64,000 nt of DNA from Bettongia penicillata ogilbyi (lineage: Eukaryota > Chordata > Mammalia > Diprotodontia > Potoroidae), in assembly GCA_023548195.1 (NCBI GenBank), contig JAJHZJ010000014.1, positions 13,554,718-13,618,717 on the forward strand, written 5' to 3'. Below, piece after piece: positions 23,366 through 35,128 of the stretch (position 1 is its first letter; the number at the start of each line of letters is the position of its first letter). The notes under the pieces were generated by a model, which was not told where the DNA came from, did no database searches, and saw only the letters and a list, made by a program, of their open reading frames with translations. The translations under genes were made by a program, and so were the position numbers.

Positions 23366-24092
23366 GCCTCTGCCGCCGCCACTTCCTCCCGAAGGGGCCC
23401 GAGTCACGGAGACACTCCGCTCCCCTCCTCCAGCCCAGCCATCTCTCTCACTGACCTGTAGCTTCTGTGGTCGGAGGGACTTTCCTGGCTGCCGAGCTTC
23501 CGTCCCTGAAGCCTGCTCTGGTCAGCTTCTCTGGGGCCGCGGCCAGGGCAGCGCTGGGGTGGGGTCCACTTTCCGGGGCGTGACGGACCCTGGGGACGGG
23601 TCTCCAGGGCTCTCTGGAACGGAAATCTCTTCCACTCTGGTTCTGCGCACCTTACAGTGATCCAGAACTTATGGGGATCTCTTTTTACATTAATTCTATG
23701 GGCTGTGGGTTTGGAGCTTGTAAATGTGCCTCTTTCTACTCCGCCATTTTCTCAACAGAGGTTTAAAAACATTGTTTTTAAGTGCAAATATTTTTAACAG
23801 TTTTACTTTGCTACCGAGTTATTCTAGGTTTTCTCCCTTTCTGTCGTGTCAATTATGTAGTAAACAAGTTAAAAACACATTGTCTTGTCTTATATCTACC
23901 TGTAAGTCTAGATATATACTAAGTGAAAAGTGACTTTGAGAACATGCTTGGGCATACTTTGGTTTAAAAGCACAATTGACTTCGGCCATTAGCCTCTCAC
24001 ATTTAAAAAAATGATCCCAGGTGCTTTTGAGGGCTAATTTTTACTCTGAGACTGTTTGGTCCTACTCTGAAGCAAAAGGTAGTGGGGTTATA

Positions 24093-24109
24093 TGTGGGAT
24101 TTTTTCTTT
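24093..24109. repeat. Candidate target-site duplication, left copy, of HAL1 copy B
   Basis: TGTGGGATTTTTTCTTT here resembles TGTGGAATTTGTTTTTC at 26876-26892, with several mismatches, as expected of an older insertion. Confidence 0.5.
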
Positions 24110-26875
24110 AATTAAATTTATTTTTAGTTTTCAACATTCATTTCCACAAGATTTTGAGTTCCAAAATTTCTCCTCATCTCTCTCCTTGCTCCATCCCAAG
24201 ACACCATGCATTCTGATTGCCCCTTCCCCCTATCTGTGCTCCTTCCTATCACACCCCCTCCCCCCTTTTCCCTTTTCCCCATCTCCTCTATTTTCTTGTA
24301 GGGCAAGATAGATTTTACCTGTATTTCTTACTTCTTGGTTGCATGTAAAAACAATTTTTAACATTTGTTTTTAAAACTTGGAGTTCCAACTTTTCTCCCT
24401 TCCTCCCTCCCCACCCTTCTCCACTGAAAAGGCAAGGAATTCAATATAGGCTAGTTTAGTTATGCAAAACAAAAGATTTCCATAATGGTCATGTTGTGAA
24501 AGACTAATTATGTTTCTCTCCATCCTATCCTGTCCCTTATTTATTCTATTCTCTCTTGACCTTGTCCCTCCCTTAAAGTGTTTACTTCTAATTACTCCCT
24601 CCTCCCATTTGCCCTCCCTTCAATCATTCCTTCCCTGCCCCACTTATCCTTTTCTCCCCTACTTTCCTGTAGTGTAAGATAGATTTTCATACCAAATTGA
24701 GTGTGCATGTTATTCCTTCCTTAAGCCAAATATGATGAGAGTAAGCTTCACTTTTTGCCTGTTAATTCCCCCCTTTCTCCCCCCATTGAAAAAGCTTTTT
24801 CTTGCCTCTTTCATGAGAGATAATTTGCCCCATTCCATTTCTTCCTTTCTCCTCCTAATATATTCCTCTCTCACCCCTTAATTTTATTTTTTAAAATAAT
24901 CATCCTTTCCTATTCAACTCATCCTATGCTCTTTATTGTCTATATGTATATAATCCCTCTAACTACCCAAATACTGAGAAAACTCTCAAGAGTTACAAAT
25001 ATTATCTTGCCATGTAGGAATGTAAACAGTTCAACTTTAGTAGGTCCCTTATGATTTCTCTTTCCCATTTACCTTTTCATGCTTCTCTTGCTTCTTGTGT
25101 TTGAAAGTCAAATTTTCTATTCACTCTGGTCTTTTCATCAAGAATGCTTCAAAGTCTTCTACTTCATTGAATGACCGACCATTTTTTTTCCCTGAAAAAA
25201 AAAAAAAGTATTATACTCAGTTTTGCTGAGTAGGTGATTCTTGATTTTAATCCTAGCTTCTTTGACTTCTGGAATATCATCTTCCAAGCCCTTTCTATCC
25301 CTTAATGTAGAAGCTGCTAGATCTTGTGTTAATCCTGATTTTATTTTCACAATACTCCAATTGTTTCTTTCTGACTGCTTGCAATATTTTCTTCTTGGTC
25401 TGGGAACTATGGAATTTGGCACCAATATTCCTAGGAGTTTTCTTTTTGAATCTCTTTCAGGAGGGGATAGGTGGATTCTTTCAAATTTTGCCCTCTGGTT
25501 CTAGAATAACAGGGTACTTTTCCTTGATAATTTCATAAAGGATGATGCCTAGGCTCTTTTTTTGATCATGGCTTTCAGGTAGTCCCATAATTTTTAAATT
25601 GCCTCTCTTGGATATATTTTCCAGGTCAGTTGTTCTTCCAGATAATGTGATATTTCACATTATCTTCCATTTTTTCATTCTTTTGTTTTTGTTTTGTAAT
25701 TTCTTGGTTTCTCATGAAGTCATTAGCTTCCATCTGCTCCATTCTAATTTTTAAAGAGCTATTTTGTTCAGTGAGCTTTTGAATCTCCTTTTCCATTTGG
25801 CTAATATTCTGTTTTTTAAAGTATTCTTCTCCTCATTGACTTTTTGGACCCCTTTTGCCATTTGGATTAGTCTATTTTTAAAGGTGTTATTTTCTTCAGC
25901 ATTTTTTTGGGTGTTCTTTAGCAAGCTATTGACTCGCTTTTTCATGATTTTCTTGCATCAGTCTCATTTCTCTTCCCAGTTTTTCATCTGTCTCTCTTAC
26001 TTGATTTTCAAAATCCTTTTTGAGCTCCATGACCTGAGACCATTGCATATTTATTTTGGAGGTTTTGGATGCAGAAGCCTTGGCTTTTATGTCTTTCTCC
26101 GATAGTATGCTTTGTTCTTCCTCATCTGAAAGAATGGAAAAAAATACCTGTTCACCAAGAAAGTAACCTACAGTCTTATTTTTTTCCCTTTTTTGGGCAT
26201 TTTCCCAGTTAGTTAATTGATTTTGAGTCCTTTGTCAAGGGGAGGGTATACTCTGGGGACCTGTAAGTTCTCAGTTCCTCCAAGGTGGCACAGTCAGAGT
26301 GGACTGCATTCTGGTCTAGGAGCAACCACAAGCTTTTCTGCCCAGGATCTGTGAGTAGAATTCCCTCTCCAGAGCCTTTGCTAGCTCTACCACATCAGTG
26401 CTCCTCCTCACCCCAGGACCTCCACTCAGGGCTGAGATTCACAACCTTTAGTTGGAGGGCTCCAAAAGTGAATGCTGCTTCATTGACTTCCACCACTCTG
26501 GGACTGGGGCAAGACCCTGCTCCCTTCTCACCCAGGTGAAAGAGCTTTCTCACTGACCTTTGAAGCTGTCTTTGGTGTTTGTGGGGATCTGGGAACCGCA
26601 GTTGCTGTCTCAGACTCGGCACCCCACCCTCTTTCAGTCCTGTCCTTGCCACTCAGCTTGGCCAAGGCCGTGCTGCACTCTGAGCCTGGTGCAGTAGACC
26701 ATTCCTGTTGACTTTCCAGGATGTCTTGGGCCGGATATCTCTTTCACTTTCTCATTTTGTGGCTTCTGCTGCTTTAGAATTTGTTTAGAGTCATTTTTTA
26801 CAGATATTTTATGAGCTGTGGGGAGAGAGCTTTTAGAGGTCTGTCCTTCTACTCTGCCATCTTGACTCCTCCCCC
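24110..26875 (-). mobile_element. HAL1 copy B, full length but old and decayed
   Basis: It has the same architecture as copies A and E on the minus strand. The 5' end is at 26875 ('...tctactctgccatcttgactcctccccc'), then a 5' UTR, a decayed ORF1 between about 25090 and 26190, and a 3' UTR ending near 24110 without a long A-tail. It lacks the GT microsatellite found in the younger copies: the equivalent place at about 24940-24955 reads 'tctatatgtatataatccc'. No ORF2 sequence is present. Divergence from copies A and E is clearly greater than between those two. Confidence 0.82.
25090..26190 (-). pseudogene. ORF1 pseudogene of HAL1 copy B
   Basis: Short frames (25159-25425, 25751-25945) keep pieces of the RRM/C-terminal region ('TQDLAASTLRDRKG') and the coiled coil ('KGVQKVNEEKNTLKNRI'). 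They are separated by frameshifts and stops, including an expanded A/T run at about 25183-25207. No usable reading frame remains. Confidence 0.8.
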
Positions 26876-26892
26876 TGTGGAATTTGTTTTTC

Positions 26893-27535
26893 CTGGGACA
26901 TTGTGCTATTATTATTTATATTTATATAAGTTATATGAATATGTTTATTTATAATATTATTTATATAATATATAATTATTTATTTATAACCGTATTTGTA
27001 GGGTTATAAATAGCATAACTGAATGTTATTAAGTACCCACTATGTGCAGGTTATTCACAAATAAGAGCATTTTATCTGATGGTGGGGAGCATGTATTTCA
27101 GTTTCACATTTCTCTTGATAATAATGAAAGAGATGTCGAGCAAAGCTCTTTTGTTAGAATTTTTCAGAAAAGTAGTAGTAGCAGAGGAAGATGTACTTTG
27201 GCTCTAATGAACCAAATACTTTTTTATGGTTAAGAAAATACTCAATTCTTTTATTACTTCTAGTAGTGTATTTTGGGGTATCATTTGCTTCAAGCCCCAT
27301 AACACTGCAGAAGTTTCTAAAATGGAATCCACAAAGAAAGGAGAACTAAGCTCAGTAAGAATTCCAAATGCCTAGATTCAGTGTAGTCCATTGAGCTGGT
27401 CCTTTCAACTAGCAAAGAATTGAGCCCAGAATTGAACAGAAAGAGAAAGAGGCAAGTGGGCTAAGTTGCATTTGGAAAATTACACACTGCTTTTAATAGC
27501 CCCCAGCTTCTCTCTAAAAGAAAGGCACCTATCTT
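26893..27535. other. Intronic stretch with no recognisable gene
   Basis: It begins with a TTATA-rich low-complexity patch (about 26905-26995). The rest is AT-rich and carries nothing I can name. Confidence 0.5.
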
Positions 27536-27539
27536 CATT

Positions 27540-28980
27540 TTTAAAAATACTTTTTAATTTTTTCCAATTATCAGATATTTTATTTTTTCTTCCTCTCACT
27601 CCCCACTCACTGGAAAGAAAGGAAAGAAGAAAGAACCCTTATACTGTGTAAGCATAGTTAAACAAAACAAAATTTTACATTGACTATGTCATAAATGTTT
27701 CTTATTCTGAATATTAGTCCATCATTTTTCTGTCATGAGGTGGGAAACATTCAGTTGAGATTAATTATGGTTATAATTCTTGAATGTATCTTCATAGGTT
27801 GAACCTGTTACATATTTTATAGTTTTTTTCCTGCTGCTTTCCCATCTCTGAGGCTTTTGCTTGTAGATATTTTGGAGTCATTTTTTTCAGCATTTTTGTC
27901 TTGAGTGTCCCTGTCACCAAAAAAATTAAATTCTTCTAGCCTTTGGACTTGATGTTTGGATTGGGCTCTGCTGCTACATCTTTGGAAGGAAGGTCTGGGC
28001 AGGTCCTATTGCTGCTTTTTTGGTATATTGAGTGTTCTGCATTGTTCCAAAATTCAGGGACAGACTGTGAACCTGTAAGCTTTTAGTTTTTCCAACATCA
28101 TCTGAACCAGGGGATAATCTGATCCCACCTACATATTCTTTGGTCCCAGTTCTGCTAATTTCTGACTTGGGTTTGGATCTGAGCAGTACTAGAATACGAC
28201 TGGACTCAGCCTCTGTTCTGCAGTGGGAAAGCTCTGTTGTTTCAAAGTTGACAGAACTACACATTTCCCTTTAGTCTCAGAGTCCCTTTTTGGTTATTCC
28301 TCTGCTGCAGCCTACATAACTGCTGAGAGTGAGACCCTCTGCTACTGCTGCTGGCTTTTGAGCTTCCTTCTTTTTGTATTTTATTCTCCCTGCTTAGCTC
28401 TATCCTGAATCTGTGTGACCCAGAAGTTGGTAGTGAGGGACAAAGCTCACACCTGTTGCAGTTGGGTTTAGGGGTCCCTGGGCTGGTTCTGAGACCAACC
28501 TCTTGTTCTAGTGCAGAGCCTCTCCCTGGGTGCCACAGTGCTTCTGACCTGACCCCATTCAAGTTCTCTGCCGCCCTCCTTGTCTTATCACTCAAGTTGA
28601 GCTGGACTAATGAAATACTGTGATTTTTTTTTCTAGTTTTCCCCATTAGGATTTGGTCTGCTGTGTTTTCTAGATCTCTTTGGAGGAGTTTGTGGATGGG
28701 ATTCAGCACATTGCTTCCTACTATTCCATTATCTTGGCCCTGTCCCCTAGTCCAGGGATTCTTGCTTCTTGCCTTGATGCTTTGTCTGTAAGTCTCTAGG
28801 TGCTGGAATCCTCTGTGTGGTGTGCTGTCCAAATGTAATCCTGCAGATCTTTGTCTCCCTAAGTCACCTTGGGCTGGAAAAAATGATTATTTCTGCATCA
28901 GAATTGTCTGGTGCTTTTTTTAAGTCATTCTTGAGGAGGATTAATGCGCAAGCTAGTCTATGCCTTGCCATCTTGACTTA
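27540..28980 (-). mobile_element. L1-type relic lacking both recognisable ORFs
   Basis: The minus-strand 5' end at about 28980 reads '...cttgccatcttgacttaag' on the + strand, similar to HAL1/L1 5' termini. Inside, 'cctaagtcaccttgggctggaaaa' is shared with 62100-62120, and 'tctgaggcttttgcttgtagatattttggagtcattttt' resembles the 5' regions of the other copies. The opposite end (27540-27770) looks like an L1 3' UTR. A 191-codon minus frame at 28257-28832 lies in the 5' region and has no known domain. It reads best as a 5' UTR plus 3' UTR remnant after internal loss. Confidence 0.55.
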
Positions 28981-30225
28981 AGACCTATATCTTTTGCATA
29001 TTTCTTTGAAGTAATGGCCTTTAAAAAAAAAACCTGTAGAATTAAAAACACACAAAAAAGAGATTGAATCATATGCTTGACACATTCAACTGACAGAGGT
29101 AACTAAAGGTGGGAAAAACAACTTAATCAAGGTTGAATCTGGTCAGACTCAGACTTCTTAAAGTCAGCCTAGTGTTAGTAGAATCACGAACTATCTCAAG
29201 AGCTACTTTTTGCCTGAAATAATTCACATACTATTCTGTGTTCCAATAGAAGAATAGTTTTCTTCTGTTGTACAACACCTGCACCATCCTTATCCCATTG
29301 TCTCCCATATACATATACCAGGAGCTTTAGGAAAAGCTTCAAGAATGAAATCTTGAACACTTAAATTGTAGATGATTCCAAATGATACAGGAGAGTAAGG
29401 TATATCTTAAACCATTTTCTCTGTGTAGAGACTTATTCAGATTTCAACAAAATTATTTTTGCTATGATCTTTCAAAAAACTATATTCGGGAAAGAGATAG
29501 GAGGACCCCTGTTTAGGATAATTTGGAATATAATTTATAAGAAAGAGAAAAAAGTAGTGACACTCGCTGTGAATTTTGCTTCTCTGTCCAATAAACTTTG
29601 AGGACAGACACTGATTCTCTTTTGTTTCTGTATTTATAGAACCTAGAACTGTGCGGACAATTGGCCTAATGTTTTCTGTATAAAATTGGAACAAAAATGG
29701 CTGACAGGAAATTGAAGCCCAAGATAAATGAGGATATAGTCACAAACCTCACCTCAATGAAGTTGTCTGGTCTCATGAACTGATTTTCAAGGCATTAAAA
29801 AACATGCATGTGATTTTTGAGCTGCTAGTGATAAGTGATCTCATAAGAATCACAGAAGTGTATAGCAGAAATTAGTGAAGGACAAACGGCCTGATTTTTC
29901 AAAAGAGAGAAAATTAAAATAGATATTAATGGTTGGTGAGTTTGAGATCAGTTATTAGTAAAGATCTGGAATTTTTGCTTTGCTTATTTAAGAAAATGTC
30001 TTATACCTTTGGTCTTTATATCACAGCCATTTAGCTTCTGTTCCAAAGTGAAATCTTCCTTATGACCAAATAAAACAGAAACTCATAACCAGAAAGGAAA
30101 TTTGATAAAATGACTGAATTTGATAGTTATACACATTCTTTTCTAGGAGGCGCCTATCTCTTACTTTTCAATGGGGAGGTGTGTTTTATTACCTGTTCTC
30201 CAGGACTTTCATTGTTTTTTTTGTC
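28981..30225. other. Intronic stretch with no recognisable gene
   Basis: AT-rich sequence with no convincing repeat consensus. A fragment near 29575-29660 ('ctgtccaataaactttgaggacagacactg') is vaguely L2-like but too short to call. Confidence 0.45.
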
Positions 30226-30229
30226 TTAT

Positions 30230-30435
30230 TTAGAATTTGATTTTTTGTTTGTTACCTTTTCATTTGCATTGTTATATGCATTGTGTATATTCCCTTGGTT
30301 TTTATTTTGTTCTGTATTAGTTGATATAAATTGTCCCATATATCTCTTGATTCCTCAATTTTTGGCTTCTTGCTGCACAGTACTATTTTAATGCATGTGT
30401 ATACCATAATTTGTTCAATTCACTCTGTAGAGTGC
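30230..30435 (-). repeat. Probable old L1 3'-region fragment
   Basis: 'ttcttgctgcacagtactattttaatgcatgtgtataccataatttgttcaattcactctg' corresponds to the antisense L1 phrase better preserved at 54990-55045 ('cacaatagtattccattgtattcatataccacagcttggtcagctattcc'). Confidence 0.5.
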
Positions 30436-30487
30436 AGATATGAATGTGTAAGGTATAAATACACATACACACACACACATACACATA

Positions 30488-30745
30488 TTAGATCATCTAG
30501 GTGGTATAAGGGATCGGATGTTGGATTTGGTGCCAAGAAGACCTGAGTTCAAATCCTGTCTCACATTTACTAGATGTGTGACCTATGTCATTTAACCTCT
30601 CTAAACCTTAGCTGTACTTCCTCATCTGTAAAATAGTGGTGATTACACCTACCTTAGAAGGTTGTTATGAGGATTCAGTAAGATAACATTCTGTAGTGAA
30701 GCACTTTGTGAATCTCAAAGCATATATAACTGCTAGTTATTACTA
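30488..30745 (+). repeat. MIR/CORE-SINE
   Basis: The sense order is clear: 'gatcatctaggtggtataagggatcggatgttgg', 'aagacctgagttcaaatcctgtctcac', 'tgtgacctatgtcatttaacctctctaaacc', 'ggttgttatgaggattcagtaagataac', 'gaagcactttgtgaatctcaaagc'. A short (CA) run precedes it at 30461-30480. Confidence 0.8.
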
Positions 30746-31109
30746 TTTTCTTACTTTCATTTCCTTAGAATATATGCAAGTTGTAGGCTTGCAAAGTTGA
30801 AAAAAGTGGAAAATAGAGTCACATTTTCTTGTGTAATTTCAAAATGATATCTAGAATGGCTAAATGACTTTACAGTTTTTTCTTAAAACTTATGATGTAA
30901 ATTTTTTTAATGTAATTTAAACAAAAATTTAATCATCAGCAATAAACAATTAAAAAAATAAACAAATTCCTAATTAAGGTAGAGCCAAAGGAATTAGCAA
31001 AGGTTCTGTTCTGTGTCCCTTTCCAGTGCTGCCCTCTTTTGGCTCTAAAACAGATTTATGGAAGGCTCGATTTGTACGTATTTAGAAAGGAAAGAGTTTT
31101 AGTGAGTGA

Positions 31110-31470
31110 GTTGTGCTTAGAAATGGACAGACCTTGGTTTGTTATGCTGCTGTATGCTTGTCTGAGCCTCACTTGCCTCATCTGTAGAATAGGTCTTTGT
31201 TTTCATTAGTATAGGGATTTTTCCCAGGTGAAGACACTCCTCCCTTTGAGAGTTGGTATCTTCTGGGCAATTTAGAGAGTTGTCTATGTCAATTAGAGGT
31301 TAAGTGACTTGCCCAGAGAGAAGGGACTGGAAGCCAAATCTTTCTGGCTTTGAGGTTGAGGGCTCTAACTACTGTATGCCTCATTCATAGAATTGTGGGA
31401 ATCAAGTGAGAATAACATATGAAAAATACTTTGTAAACCTTCAAGCTATATGAATGTCATCTGTCATACA
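31110..31470. repeat. SINE mosaic
   Basis: A sense SINE head/core ('gagcctcacttgcctcatctgtagaatagg') is followed by an antisense piece ('agaggttaagtgacttgcccagag', 'tctttctggctttgaggttgagggctctaact'). Then comes a sense tail ('aatcaagtgagaataacatatgaaaaatactttgtaaacc'). The order suggests one SINE inserted into another. Confidence 0.55.
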
Positions 31471-31734
31471 AAAAAAAAGCTGGTGAGGTTTTTTTGTGTT
31501 TGTTTTTTGTGGGATGTACTTTTCTAAAGAAGAATTTCTTTAGTCTTTTGATTTTGTTTTAATATTTCTTGTTTCTGGAATCACTGAGTTATAATTGCTC
31601 CGTTCTAATCTTCAGGAAAGACTGCTATTTGGGTAAAATTTTAATTTTTTTTTTCTTCATTTCATCCAGGTCCTCTTGTAGTCTTTGTGACCAGGCCTGT
31701 GTGATCCTCTTGTCTTTTATTTCCTGCAACATAT

Positions 31735-31864
<130 letters not shown>

Positions 31865-32329
31865 TTCTCCTCAGGAGAGTCTGTGCCCAGAACCCAGCTG
31901 ATTTTTGATTTCCCTCTTAGTGCTATTTGCCATTGCACCTATGCTTGTGCTGACTTTGATGTTGAAATCCTCTCTTTGCTGGTAGCCTATCTTTCTGTGC
32001 ACTCGCATACTGCTTGAATACTCTTTAAGCTTGTTGGTCATTTTTTTTGGTCCACTACCCTTTTTGGATCTTTGTAAAAGTATATGTGGAAAAACTGAGC
32101 TCCTCTAAGTTTCCATTTTAACTGGAACTAGCAGATGTTTTCAAGTTACTCGGGGACAGGAATGCTTCAGTTTTTTGTTTTTCCGTCCCTTAGTGCCTCA
32201 CCCTACCAATTTCCAATAAATTAACAGTGCTTTCGACAATCTTCATCTTATGTGTAAGGATACTAGAAGAGAAATGTGGATTAGGTGAACTAAGATGGTT
32301 GAAAGCATGAAAATATGCTGTAGTAGATA

Positions 32330-32640
32330 AAAGTGCTGGACTGAGAATCAGGTTCAAATGCTACCTAGATCCACCAGCTATATTCTTCTTCCCAGCTCCG
32401 GCTCAGCTCCTTTTATGTTTTCTGCCTCTATTAGAATTTAAACTCCTTGACTGTCCATACAGCTTGTGTATGTAGTCTAGTGCTTAACATAGTGCCTTAC
32501 GTTGAGTTGGTCTCTTCATCTCTCAACCTCACATTCTTTATCTCTAAAATAATCTTAATGACTATAGTACTTCACAGTATTATTATGTAGATCAAGAGAT
32601 ATTTTGTGTGTGTGTGTGTGTGTGTGTGTAGTGCCTTTTG
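32330..32640 (+). repeat. Old SINE fragments followed by (TG)n
   Basis: 'tagtagataaaagtgctggactgagaatcaggttcaaatgc' is a SINE head, and 'ctctcaacctcacattctttatctctaaaataatc' a core remnant. An L2-like phrase occurs at about 32440-32510. A (TG)12 run lies at 32605-32629. Confidence 0.5.
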
Positions 32641-32754
32641 AGCTTTAAAGTGTTACATATTTTACAGTTGTTGATTACTGGTTGAATAATAGGACTTGAA
32701 GTTTATAAATGCGATGGTATCAGTCCAAATCTGTCACATCCCTAAAAAAGAAAG

Positions 32755-34230
32755 TTAAATTAGAAAAAATTATTTTCAGTTTTCAGCAGTCACTTCCACA
32801 AAATTTTGAATTTCAAATTTTCTCGCCTCTCTGCACCCCAGGACAGAGGGTATTCTGAATACCCCTTCCTCCAGTCTACCCTCCTTTCTATCACCCCCTT
32901 CCCTCTCTTAATCCCCTCCCCTTCTGTTTTTCTGTAGGTCAAGATAGATTTCTATACCCCCTTGCCTATTTATCTTATTTTTTCCTGTTGCATGTAAAAC
33001 AACTTTTAACATTCATTTTTAAAACTTTGAGTTCCACATTCTCTCCCTTTCCCCCTCCCCACTCATCCTTATTGAGAAGGCAAGCAATTCGATATAGGTT
33101 ATACATGTGTAGTCATGCAAAACACTTCCATAACAGTCATGTTGTGAAAGACTTAACTGTATTTCCCTCTATCCTATCCTGCCTTCCATTTATTCTATTC
33201 TCTCCCTTGACCTCTTCCTCCACAAAAATGTTTGCTTCTGATTAATTCTTCCCCCAATCTGCCATTCCTGCTATTATCACCCCCACTCCCAATCTGCTTT
33301 CTCCCTGCTTTTCTGTAGGGTAAGATAGACTTCCATATCCATTTGAGTATGTTATGTTATTAGCTCCTGAAGCCAATACCAATGAAGCTAAGGCTCACTT
33401 ATTCCTTCTCACTTATTCCTTCCAATGAGATATTTCATATTGTCTTCTATTTTTTCATTCCTTTGGTTTTGTTTTATAATTTCTTGATTTTTCGTAAAGT
33501 CATTAGCTTCCATCTGCTCCATTCTAATCTTTAAGGAATTATTTTCTTCAGTGAGCTTTTGAACCTCCTTTTCCATCTGGCCAGTTCTGCTTTTTAAGGC
33601 ATTCTCCTCATGGGCTTTTTGGATTCCTTTTGTCATGTGGGTTGGTCTATTTTTTAAAATGTTGTTTTCTTCAACCTTTTGCCATTTGTATTAGTCTAAT
33701 TTAAAGGTGTTATTTTCTTCAGTATTTTTTAGGTCTCCTTTAGCAAGCTGTTGACTTGTTTTTCATGATTTTCTTGCATTACTCTCATTTCTCTTCCCAG
33801 TTTTTCCTCTACTTCTGTTACTTGATTTTCAGAATCCTTTTTGAGCTCTTCCATTCCCTGAGACCAGTTCATAATTTTCTTGGAGGCTTTGGATGTAGGA
33901 GCTTTGAATTTGTTGTCTTCTTCTGGTTGTATGTTTTCATCTTCCTCTTCATCAAGGACATAAGAAAATACCTTTTTACTCAGAAAGTAAGATTCTGTAG
34001 TCTTGATTTTTTTGTCCCCAGTTTGCTCATTTTACCAGCCAGTTACTTGACTTTTGAGCTCTTTATTAAGTGCAGGGTTTCAGACACAACAGTGACTGCT
34101 GAGGCTGCGCCACACCCGTCTCTCATCCAGGTGAGAGACTTTTCCAACTGACCCAAGAAGCTGTCTTTGGTGTTTGGGTTGAGAAGTCTGGAAACTCCAG
34201 CAGCTGCCAGCAATTCAGTCCCTTAACTAT
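32755..34230 (-). mobile_element. HAL1 copy C, internally deleted and 5'-truncated
   Basis: The 3' UTR (32755-33395) with both tail modules (near 32785 and 33010) is joined directly to the middle of ORF1 (33409 onward). The missing part is the 3' UTR beginning plus the ORF1 RRM and C-terminal domains. The coiled coil (33409-33636, 'MTKGIQKAHEENALKSRTGQ') and N-terminal region follow to about 34020, and a small part of the 5' UTR ends near 34230. The junction at about 33390-33420 holds a short tandem 'cttattccttctcacttattccttcc'. It is old, with many substitutions. Confidence 0.78.
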
Positions 34231-34984
34231 AAGTAAAATTAAAATTGGAGACTAGGTCATGCTTTAAGAAAATGTGTAATCCATATTTGGACACCAGTGT
34301 TGGGTAAATTGGGTTAAGCAGTATTAATGTAACTGAACTTTGGGAAAAGTGTCCTTCATTTTTATAATTTCAGCATCTATGAAAGGAATGTGGTTTTTTT
34401 TTGTTATTTTTAATTTATTGTTATTATTATTTTTGCTTGTTATAGTGGACCGAATGGAGACTTTTTTGGGGGAAGGATCATATTCCTACTAATTTAAATG
34501 CTTACAGTAAAAAGTTTAATTTCTTTGTAACTGATATAGCTGAATTGCCAAATTGACATTTTATTTTGATTAAGTAGCAATAAGATTAGCTAGACTGCAT
34601 CCTGAAAACATTGGTTGTAAAAGTAATTCTTATCCTTATGTAGGATTTTAGTAATTTTCATCTTTTTTTTTTTTAAAGTACACACTTTTGTGATCCTATT
34701 TTTGGGGCTTATTAAAAAGCTTGAAAGGCATCAGTATATCATAGGTGTTAGAAATGTACTACTGTCATTGGTGATAGAAAGATACATGAAAACGTATCTA
34801 GATACATGTAGATAGTAATTTTCAGTGTTTTTGCTTGTGATTATCACCTGCATTGATAATACATTTCTTCATTTGACTAATTTCATTTACCCATTGTATC
34901 TGTGTGACTCATTGCCCCTAAAGTGTTTCAATATTAATTAAAATCAAATAAGTTTTTCTTTCAAAATATATTGTTATATTTCAG
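34231..34984 (+). other. End of intron 2, no recognisable feature before exon 3
   Basis: AT-rich, with several T runs (34393-34440, 34663-34678). No repeat consensus or alternative exon could be recognised. The acceptor for exon 3 ends ATATTTCAG at 34984. Confidence 0.6.
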
Positions 34985-35128
34985 ATTACAATGTAAAATA
35001 TTGGAAGCTATCTCTCCATCACATCTCAATGGGATTACTAATGGACATATCAGCAGTACAGATGGAGAAACAATTATCATCAGTGACAGTGATGAATCAG
35101 AAACACACAACAGTTCACCACCAAATGG
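34985..35128 (+). CDS. BAZ1A: BAZ1A coding exon 3 (residues 131-178, acidic linker)
   Basis: The split Arg codon AG|A is followed by LQCKILEA and later TIIISDSDESE. This is the region just after the WAC domain of BAZ1A, where orthologues keep the GETIIISDSD stretch. The hydrophobic triplet next to Ser/Asp residues (I161-S169) resembles a phosphorylation-dependent SUMO-interacting motif or CK2 site; that role is inference. The donor is AATGG|GTAAAT. The exon is 144 bases, with phase 2 on both sides, so it too could be skipped in frame. Surrounding residues (SPSHLNGITNGHISS, HNSSPPN) are the least conserved part of the visible protein, as expected for a linker. Confidence 0.96.

Larger units (their letters stand above)
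20936..23750 (-). mobile_element. HAL1 (ORF1-only LINE) copy A, near full length, ORF1 broken
   Basis: The element runs from a GC-rich 5' end at 23750 to a T-rich (A-tail) end at 20936. It carries an L1 ORF1 relic and about 1 kb of purine-rich (sense) 3' UTR, with no ORF2. Its 5' terminus reads '...tctactccgccattt' and lacks roughly the last 17-20 bases present in copy E, so it is minimally 5'-truncated. The 3' UTR has two successive 'ttgggttccaaattttctcc'-like tail modules and a GT-rich patch at about 21795-21845. Its 5' UTR contains a C24 run at 23342-23365. The duplicated flanks differ by one base. It is closely similar in sequence and layout to copy E, so it is probably of similar subfamily age. 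Confidence 0.88.

Noticed and set aside
23193..23660. A 155-codon plus-strand frame with a long Pro run
   Set aside because: It is the antisense of the HAL1 5' UTR, and the Pro run is the C24 homopolymer.
28257..28832. A 191-codon minus-strand frame that could look like a novel host gene
   Set aside because: It lies inside an L1-type relic's 5' region that shares phrases with other copies, has no splice context or known domain, and is best explained as a chance frame in repeat sequence.
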